Source: Podospora comata
Taxonomy: Eukaryota; Ascomycota; Sordariomycetes; Sordariales; Podosporaceae
Assembly (NCBI GenBank): GCA_017354895.1
Contig: CP071493.1
Location: forward strand, 4,774,001-4,838,000
Direction of reading: 5' to 3'
DNA: 64,000 nt
Both the position numbers and the translations under genes were made by a program. A model generated the notes under the pieces. It saw only the letters and a list, made by a program, of their open reading frames with translations. It ran no database searches and was not told the DNA's origin. Of this stretch, positions 55,053-64,000 are shown in pieces. Numbering within the stretch: the first letter of the stretch is position 1; every line of letters starts with the position of its first letter.

Positions 55053-58000
55053 TGCCCACGGGAGTGTCGAAAAGTAGACTGCCTGACAGCAAGAAAGGAG
55101 ATGTCGGTGATTTGGTAGAGTCGGGGTGGAGGTATGAGTCACCTCTGCTTCTGAAGCAGGTGCGGATCGAGGTACCACTATCGCAGGTGGGCAACGTACC
55201 TGCCGACAGAAGCAACTATCACTTTGTTAAGCTCATGGAAGGCAGGAACGACCTCACCTCCCCATCCAGTCCGAGCTCCGCTCTGAAGAAGCCTCAGGCT
55301 CGGCTTTAACCCATCTATCAGCGGCTGGAAAGATCGTCAACACACCTCTAGACTATCTTAAACCACCCCCAAGCTATCTTTAAAGACCTATGATATATAT
55401 TCAAGAGCCCTGTATTATCCTTAAACGGCCTATTAAGTATTTTGGAAGGCCTTGAATTATTTAAGGCCCTGAACTAATCAGCAGACCCAACTTTTCTGTT
55501 CGCGACGTGGCAGTATATTTGCTCTATGATAACATGCCCCCTTTCCACCTGACACATGATCTAGGTGAAGAGGAAGCAGAGGAATGCCTGACCATCCTAT
55601 CATGTGTGCAGGTCGACATATCAAACGCTTTCCAAGACTGAGCCCAAAGCATTGGGATTTACTTCCCCCACGTTTTCTGTTTCCATAAAATGGCCAAACA
55701 AATGCCACGACACCTTCAGCACTGGAGGTAAACGGCATCTCAGATGTCCATCAAAAATTTCACCCAACCTGCGGCCCTCAGCGTCACCACGTTAGCACCC
55801 GCTTCGCCGTGACCTCGTTCACTACACACACCAGCTTCTTTTGCTCAACCAGTAGCACTGAATCATTCCACACCTACTTTCCCTATTCTGGCTCCAACTG
55901 AGATATAACCGTCCATTACCCCCCTTTTAGCAAAACAAGAATACATCATGCACACCATCTCCCAGAGACGTCCCACTGTGTAACACAAATCCTTCAGCGC
56001 TTACTCTCTCTCTCCTCGACGCCAACTGATAGTATATCAGCCACCCATCCGCATAACAGCATCTCTAGGTGGTAGCACAGGCACAACCAAGTCATGATGT
56101 AAGTTGGCAGATAGCAGGAGGAGCCGGGCACCAACTCCGGATCCGGCACGGGGAAAGAAACTCCGGGCGGATTCTGAAACTGGAGACTCGGGACTCGGCG
56201 ATGTTTTGTGCGAGTAGCACATGTTTTGAGACCGATGGCTGAATATTGTCCAACACACACTCTCTCTTGTGGGTGTACCAGTGTGGGCTTGTGATGACAT
56301 GGTGATGACAGCAGACAGCCCAGACCAACCTCAACACATGTTTCATCAGTCGTGATACTAACATCTCACCTCCGGCCCCAAACATCTACCGAGCTTCTAG
56401 TCTCATCAAGCACCGAACGTCATATCATTTAGCCCCAATCAGTTGATGACGCACAGTAAGTCTTTCCTCCGTATATCCTCATGTGACGACAAAGAGTAAG
56501 CAGCCCTCCCTCCCACAAGACAAAACCAGCCCCATGAAATATCCCATTCTTCTCTATCACTTCCCAACTCGGACTTTATAAGGCTCAGTATCACTCCAGC
56601 AGTATCACCACACCGGCATCACCACCCTAGATCGCGATCACTTTGTCTACTTTCTCACATCTCACCACCACCACCACCACTCACTCCCAATCCTCCCGTC
56701 TCATCCCAACTCTGCTCTCTGCTGCACGCCATTGTACATATATGTCAAACTATCGACAGCCCTACACACCATACCTACCCACCGTCCAACACACTAACAC
56801 CAACATCCTCCCCACCCGTCACCATCCCCCCTCAGCGGCACGGCGCGGCACCGGCACCGGAAGACACCAGACAAACTTCAATGACACACATGCAGGTACA
56901 ATCCCAACCCGCTGCTCAAAAGGGAAATAAACCGAACAACTCGGCACGTCAGCCATACACCTGCGGCACCCAGCGGCGCAAAGGGGCACAGCAACAGCAG
57001 CAACCCCCCCTTTCGTACTCACTGTTTTGCCCCTCCCCCGCCTTGTGTCTTCCCAATTGTCCCGCAGTGGGTTTGTGTGAAAATTTTTTTTCCGGATTGC
57101 GTACGCGTTATGCCGGTGGGTTGACAGTTGGCTTTTGATCTGGGCTCCGGCAACGATGGGGTGGCGTATACGAGACACGAGACGTTGGTCTGTTCAGGTT
57201 TCATGACTTTGGTCTCCCCCACTGAATAGACGTTGCAAGACGGTAGGTATGTAAATGTTGGTGATTTTTGGGATGGTGGTTGAGATGGGGTATAGCAGCG
57301 CCCCCCTTCCGGTCCACGATGGAGATGCACAGTCAACCGGCCGGTTGTTGGGTCTTGACGGGGCGGTAAATCTGGAGATCACCTCGGCAGATTGTGTTCA
57401 TTCTACTCGTTGTTTGCATTTCGGTGTCTTTGGGCCTGGTCTTGACAGGTGGTGGGTGAAGACACCTCGGTTGGAGTCGATATCTTTCTCTTTTACTTTC
57501 ACACAGTCTATCTGTCATCATGCGTGCCTCAAGACTCACTTTGTTGAACTCGACTGAGTCGAGAAGATACTCTCAAAAGTCCGAGTTGACGGCTAGGTCT
57601 CACGAAGCCGAGCGGCTTTTCACTTCCACCTCACGGGACTCGGGTGGTTAGGTTTCTGCAACGGCGGGGGGTTGGACTTCAGTTTACCTTTTCGTCTTTC
57701 ACCATCATGCATTTCTTTGGGACTTTACGGGGGAAAGGCCTGAAGCCTGCCACGTGAGAGTCTTGTTCAAGTAACCAAAGTCTGAAAGCCAAGCCGCCAT
57801 TCAATTCACCTCCTCCTAAACGGTCAAGTAGCCGCCAGGCAGCCACAGATCTGATATCGAGACTAGTTGTGGCATAATGAACTGGGGCTAAACGGTATAA
57901 GCTGCATGCCTACCTAGTCCGTCTGATACAGACGTTTATCGTCTCGGTAGGGTCAACGGCAGTTTACCTATTCGTCTGTACGGATCATTATGGTATTGCT

Positions 58001-61000
58001 TCATTGTTTGGCTTCCACAGCATTCGCCGCCAGCCCCATTTCATCCACATGAGCGCAGGGAGATAGGGTAGGACATAGGTACGTTAAGGGCTGGTATGAC
58101 GAGAGGGGGGCGAGATCACGGCCGGTCCCCCTCGGGAGGTCCGTCCATCAATCATTACTCACAATGATCTCCCACTACAGCCCTGCGATAGCCATAAAGG
58201 TACTCTACTGGGCAGATCAGAGCCGCCTAAAAGCAACTCCCTTAGGGCTGGGGCTGGCACCGTGGATCCGTAGATCAACAACCATCACCCCTCGGTACAG
58301 TATAAATCAGAAAAGTTACCTCCTGCACGCCTCCGTCGCCTCCAAAAGGGCAGTGCTTGAAACAACAAGCAAGCAAGCATGTGAGCTCCAACGAGTCGTC
58401 GTCCCGAGTAAAGGCAGTTTTTGCGGGGATGATGACGATATGCATGCGGAGAAAGCTGGTTTGTGGGGAGGCTTTCTCAAACCAAGGGGATGCCCGTTTG
58501 CCTTTTTGCTGCAACATCCAAGGACGAACAACAATTGGCGATAGGATCCATGAGGAACTCTTCCCAAAAGGCAACCTCCTGACGATTGGACAATTGGTGT
58601 AAGAGAATGGCGGTGACAAGACATGAAACAAAACCCACGACTATCTGCAATGTACTGCACTGCATCTTACCCTCTCTAACCAACGTCTCGGGGACATATC
58701 CCACTGGAGTGATGAGATGCCTCACCCTGCAGCTTGGGAAAAAAAAAAAAACTCTGACAGCCCCTGACAGATACAACATAATTGTTTGTTGGCTGTGGTG
58801 GTCGGCTTACACAAGGCCCTTGGGTGGCAAATTCTGGTCGGTAAACGCAACAGACAGGTGACAATGAACAGGAGTGACGGCCATACTGCGGTAAAGAAGC
58901 TAGAGTCAGTTCGTGGTACCGGCCATGCAACTGAACGGCGTCGAGCCATTGGCGGCGACTGGTTACTGGTCCGGCAGAAGGAATGACGGCAGCCAGTTCT
59001 CCCCTCTCAAGAAACCCGCCGGCCGGGGGTTTGATGGCCAATGACAACGGAGCCGCGGGTGCTTTCTCCGTGTTGTGTCGTGCCACTGACGGTGTTTTGC
59101 TGGAAAAGGCTCCCATTATCAGGCACGCAACCGCAACGTGCATGAAACTACTGTACGAGTATGTATCCGTATGCGAGCTGTGAAGTTGTTAGTCGAGGGC
59201 ACGATAAACTAGGATAACAGATGGCTGGAAACTGCTCAACCCGAGTGTGTGCCACGGCTCAAAACGTACGGCCCAACCCCCACTAATTCCCTCTTTGGTT
59301 TGTGGCACAATGCTGAAGTGATATTCGGAAAAGCCATGCGATTATTATCGTTGGCTTGCTTCGTGGGATGAAGTTGACGTACCCCCACAACTGCGTGTTT
59401 TACATGTGTGTCCCAAGACGGCTTGAAGATCCTGAAAACCGTCGACTCTTTGTCAACATCAATAAAAGAAATGGTGTCGAGCAATCCCTTCCGCCACGTC
59501 AATAGTCGTGCCTCGAGACCGTAGAAAAACAAACAACATCTTCGCCGCGTATGCAGTCCATGTTTGACGCTATCACCAAGCACACTCGCCACCTGCTGCC
59601 CAGGCTCTGCTAGAGTCCTCTTTCTGTCAAAGCTGTCAACACGCTTGGCCTGCAGAGTCTTATCTCAGGACCCCCAAATCCCGCTTATCATATCACGAGA
59701 AGCTGCTGTGTTTCTTCATCAACAGAAGGATCCACAAGTTCTGCCGATAGCGTCTTCTTCTGGCCAGCATTGCTGTCAACACGTTCCAAATCGTGGGGTT
59801 GCCGAGGTCGTCTGGCGCACCCGGCGCCCGGCCAGTCCTCACGCTAACGCTGGCCATGTCCCAAGAGGTAAAGGCCGGGCTGCTTGGCAAGCCAACGAGA
59901 CATCGCGTCGGAGAAACTGATATTCATAGCTGCTTTACGTAAATCTGCTGCTGATCTGTGATGCGAAAAGACAGACGATCTTCGATGCCAATTGCTGTCG
60001 GCAGCACCCTGATGGGCTGCTGGCTGCTTGGTGTGGGTGTCTGATGTACCTACCGAGCATCATAATGTCGCAGCTTCAGGTGGTACGAGAAGCCAGTGGA
60101 TTCCCGCATGTGCCTCTTTCCGTATGACTTGACAGTTGATGGATGGATGATGGAGAGAGTCACCGCCTGCCTACTGGCGTCCTGGGCGGTCTGGTTTATC
60201 GGTAACTTCCAAGAGTCCAAAAAGGTCAAGCTGCTGTAAGAAAAGAGGTCCGTCCGTTGCTCCGTCGGTGCGGGGACGCTGGGGCCCTGAAACCTTCGAG
60301 AAGACCCATTGACATGGGACGCGGGGGCAGCCCATTGGACGAACCTAAAGCCCGTTCCTGCATGAATGGGGTCTCTGGCGCGGTGGATCGCCACCGGCCA
60401 AACACTTGCTCTGCTGTTCATTCCAAAAAAATCCATCGTGGTATCGCGCCATCGACAACTAAAGAAAGATTGGCATTTTCTGGACATTAACACACAGAAA
60501 ATCATTGCCCACAGCTGTGCTAGCCAGCAGCTCGGTGTTATTCTGGAGGAATGGATGATTAGTTCGAACACCAAATCTTGAATTGCTCAGGATTCGAGAC
60601 CGCTTCTACCGTGTCATCCGTCTGTGACTCGGTGCTGTTTTGCTGAAGTCTTGTCTGGTATCCAGTATGCCGAAACTGCACTGTGGCATCCGTCTAACCT
60701 CCGTTCGGCGTAGGTAGGAACCAGACCGTCGGTGAAGCACTAACGGTGCCAAAAGATACCCAAGGCTGGGGGTCGGAAGATTCTGTGCTTCGAAATGGCG
60801 GTGGGAGACTTCTCTACCGTACCCGAGAATGGCCAATCCCACCTCGCAATAAGCACAAGCAAAGCATTTTCTGCCCTTTGATCCATCCGCAAATCCGGGG
60901 CGGGACACCGAGGCGGCATGAGCGCCATATTGGGGTCCGTAGCCCGTTGTTATCAGAATCCGTGGGAGGTACGGCCCCAACCCGCGGCCCGTCAACAACG

Positions 61001-64000
61001 GTCCGTACCAGATTTCCAGAGAAGAATCCAAGCCTTTTCTACCCTGGAACCGAATCGTCTCGAAGCCCGGGACATCCGCTCGTGGCGAACCAGGCATACG
61101 AAAGCAACAACATGCGGTATTTTGTCCAGGTAGATCCTTTGACATGCGTTATATGTAGGGCGCACTTTACTTTCGTGCCTGATGTCATGCTCGCCGAGCT
61201 CTTGTTTCGAGACGCATGTACGTGCCAAGGACACATGGCAGATCTGAGGAACAAAACGAATGAGTTTGGCGTCGTAGTCCCGTTAGAGCAACCTCGCTGC
61301 TAAACCCCATAGTGCATTGCTGGCCGACGCCACTAGCAGATCCCTCGACGTTACGAAGAAGACGGTGAAGGTCAATCTCTGGTTGGGGTCCGCCCGGATC
61401 TGGTTCCGTTCTTTGAATCCATAGCGTTACACACACCGACTGGGTAACATTTTCCATGGACCTATTCCAGACGCAATCACCAGACAGCAGCTCTCGATAC
61501 ACGATATTGCAACATGCTGGTTGCTGTTTGGGGAAGCAGAACCCGGGCGGAGGAATTTCCAGAGCTTCGGTGCTGTGTATCAGCTCGTCCCAGCTCCATG
61601 GTGGCGAAGAGATAGTACTGTGCCAAGGAAGACCAGATAGCTCACAGCTCCGATTCGGCCCTGTCAAGGTTTCAAAAGCAGGACCAGGGTGGGGAAAAGC
61701 CCTCAGGAACCGTCCCGGATCAGGATGCCGTTTGTGTCCGAGGCCTGCAGGTCCACCAACGCTTAACAGTTCCAAGTGGGGAGGGAGGGGTTCGTTGCTG
61801 TTCTGGCGGTATCACAAGGGACCCTTGGAGCTCATGATTGGGAAATGGTCCAAACTGTTCACGGTATGGTACGATGGACGATGGGTGGATGGGTGATGCT
61901 TCCAGACGGAACAGCCATCTTTTCGTGAAAAGGCCACCGCAACGAAGAAAGCAACGCAGACTTGACGGCGGCAGCAGTCTGTTGCTGCACCCAAGACAGG
62001 AGGATGCGACGGAGGCTGATAGAGATTTTCCCCCAGACACAATTCGTTTGGCTGAAATGGTGAAAAAGCATTCGTACCTGCATGTTGCAGCTCGTGGCTG
62101 CAGTAGCTTCGTCGTGCTCTGCAAGGCACAGCTGCCGGAAAAAGGCCAAAGTACCTCTGGGCTGCCTGGTACATGCGGTCAGTTTTGCCACTGGGACTGG
62201 GGGAACAGCCGTGCTGCCGTGATAGCTTCTCGTCCTTCTCCCATCGTCTGATGTGTCTGATGGATAGTGGGGTGCAAGTGGAAACGGTAGAAGGCATCAT
62301 CAGCTCGTCTGTATTGAATCCACCGTGACGGAGCGGATTTGGAGACATCATGTACGTAGGTACCGGTACCTGGGTGTGATGAACAGACAGGATCGAGTCG
62401 AATACGGAAATGCTTGTCGTACAACACGCAGCTTTCGTGTTATGCTGGACGCGCGGTCGTGTTGTTCTCATTGTCTGAAGCTGAGGGCAAGCTCTGCCGA
62501 TGATGATGATGCTGTTGATGATGCTCCGAGAGATAGGCTTGATTTGATAGTCCAGGCATTAGTCGTTTCCAAAAGGCAGAAATGATAAATGATATGTCAG
62601 AAACAAGTTGATTGCAACTGCAACGCTGGATAGTGCTGTCTCGACGTTTCGGGAACACGACGATGTGACTGCAAAGCTGTATGAAACAGCTCTCTCCCCG
62701 CTCAACATTTGCCTCGACCTATAGGGGAGGACATGTTGTTTTCTCAACCGCTGGACGCGTTTGTTGTGGATGGCGGCGGACCGGAAGAGGATAGCCAGAA
62801 AGATGCCCATGATCGTCCAAAGAAGCACTGAGACAAAAGCAGGATGGCCTCGAATCCATCAATTCAGACAGGACCGTGAGGACCGGCTGGTGATGATTGC
62901 CTAGGGTTGATGCAGGCTGCCGAAGCTGGGCAACACGTGAACAGGATTGTATGTATCTGGACAGCCAGACAGTGTCAAAAATAGCGACAGATTCATGCAA
63001 CGCCCTCTCAAAACCAAGCGAGAAAAGCAAAGGACACGCAGCGTAGCATGCCACCTGACCGCTCCGATCCGTCCAATCCATGACAGGTAACACGCACAAA
63101 TTATGTATCAGTTCTCAGCCCAGCAACTCCAGCTGCTGTCTATACGAAGTTGAGGAGGAGCAAAAAAAAAGATTGAGAGGTGATACCTACCAATGGTAGA
63201 ATCCGATGGGAGAGAGACTACGGAGAATGGGAAGTGATAGGTGGTGTAGAGGGACGAAAAAGGCATCATAGGCAGGGTTGTAAAGTGGTTGCATGGCGGG
63301 GCAGTCAAATGCGTGTCTGCTATTGGCTCTTGGGCCCACCTTTCTTCCGAGTGACCTCTCGCACTCTCACTGTCCTCCCATCCCACCTCATCACTTTTTA
63401 CCCCGCGGTTGAGAACCTGAAGGCGACTCTTTCTCACGATCGACGGCCGACTCGCAGCCTCTCGGGTGTTTCATGTTTCTCCTGCACAGCGACTGAGCCA
63501 TCAGGCTCACCATTCCCCTCACTCGGTCGGTGGTCCGCGCGGGACCTAAGACCTGCAGCATCACCTTGGTACCGCACGACACGGACACCCGGCGCAGGTC
63601 AACGCGATCGGGACAGTCTTCGATTCGCCCGCCTGGAGAGGATGAGGATGCTATGGCCGCCTTCCAACTGCATGATTTCGAGTGTAGTCCATCGGCAGTT
63701 TGTCCGTTGTTGGTCTTCCCACGCCGCAGACTATGATGGATAATTCGAGAGAGGGACACCGAATTGTCATCATCAACCACCCACCCCGCTTCTATTTTTC
63801 AAAAGTGAGCAGACGGGAGAGCAATATCGCCCTGGTGACGCTGGATGATGTGGGAATCTAAACCGGGATGCATCGACAGATAAATAAAGACCAACATACG
63901 TCTAACATCTGGTTTTCCTGGTTGGCAGAGTTTGACAAAAAAGGAAACGCATGAATTCAACCGGCGGCCTGTCCCGGACTGCCAGCTTTAATGCCCCTCG
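55053..64000. other. 9-kb region without supported genes
   Basis: No recognisable gene, RNA or mobile element on either strand. Open frames are short and overlap on several frames with Cys/Trp/His/Arg-rich, shadow-like composition. CA/CCA-rich stretches occur near 56630-56720. A short (GAT)n-like tract lies at 62500-62520. There are A tracts at 58739-58751. It may be long regulatory sequence or long leader of a gene beyond the right edge, or non-coding RNA; none of this can be shown from the sequence. Confidence 0.45.
55348..55478 (+). repeat. Degenerate ~22-bp AT-rich tandem repeats
   Basis: About six units, each with a (C/A)TAT(C/T)(T)TTAAA-like core followed by GGCCT or GACCT, e.g. ACTATCTTAAACCACC, CTATCTTTAAAGACCT, TATCCTTAAACGGCCT, ATTTAAGGCCCTGAAC. 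The words resemble ACTATTTTAATAGGCCT in the array inside CPA2 intron 2. They lie 300 bp upstream of the broken Ulp1-like gene. Confidence 0.6.

Noticed and set aside
59236-59592. 118-aa minus-strand frame (GLEARLLTWRKGLLDTISFI)
   Set aside because: Reads fairly well in the middle but has no family, no splice partners and shadow-like ends.
1-64000. tRNA, 5S rRNA and CRISPR features
   Set aside because: I looked for tRNA T-loop words, known 5S-like words and regular repeat-spacer arrays and saw none. A covariance-model scan would be decisive.

Overview
The window is nuclear DNA of a filamentous ascomycete. Coding regions are interrupted by short introns with fungal splice signals (donors such as GTAAGT, GTGAGT, GTATGT; branch-like CTAAC; acceptors YAG). 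Genes are single and widely spaced, and the families are typically fungal: HET domain, UstYa-like, SAT4/rhodopsin-like, DSC-complex subunit, NPL4, ORC3. The protein set and very C/G-rich wobble positions suit Sordariomycetes, probably Sordariales. That placement is inference from protein style, not from a search.

Layout. 0-8.2 kb is housekeeping: ORC3 (origin recognition), a small protein of unknown function, the SEC66 translocon subunit, and NPL4 (Cdc48 cofactor). 8.6-17 kb looks accessory: a UstYa-like oxidase, a small secreted protein with dibasic sites, fragments of an unrecognised coding region, a secreted type-B carboxylesterase and a SAT4-type membrane protein. 17-31.9 kb is housekeeping again: a PPR protein head-to-head with RCL1, a DUF1746/DSC4 subunit, the mitochondrial arginine-specific carbamoyl-phosphate synthase large chain (CPA2) with a 2.5-kb intron, and GPATCH11. 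32-37 kb has a secreted FAD oxidase and a large HET protein. 40-43.6 kb is one conserved fungal gene of unknown function split by a 1.3-kb intron. 47-51.7 kb has a radical-SAM lysine 2,3-aminomutase and a divergent MFS monocarboxylate-type transporter. Beyond 51.7 kb I find only one gene-like feature, a frame-broken Ulp1-type (C48) cysteine protease at 54.1-55.1 kb. The last 9 kb carries no gene I can support.

Working together: PPR/RCL1 share a 318-bp divergent promoter, and RCL1/DSC4 and GPATCH11/FAD oxidase converge with gaps near 100 bp. The UstYa-like gene and the dibasic-site secreted protein could form a minimal peptide-maturation pair, which is speculative. Lysine aminomutase plus transporter could be a small catabolic or transport pair, also speculative. 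The most unusual structure is the CPA2 intron: it holds a 42-43-bp tandem array of dyad-symmetric units, a second ~31-bp degenerate repeat and antisense coding-like stretches, and it is followed by a 40-nt microexon.

All gene models were joined by eye from splice signals and protein continuity. No search, alignment or transcript data were available.
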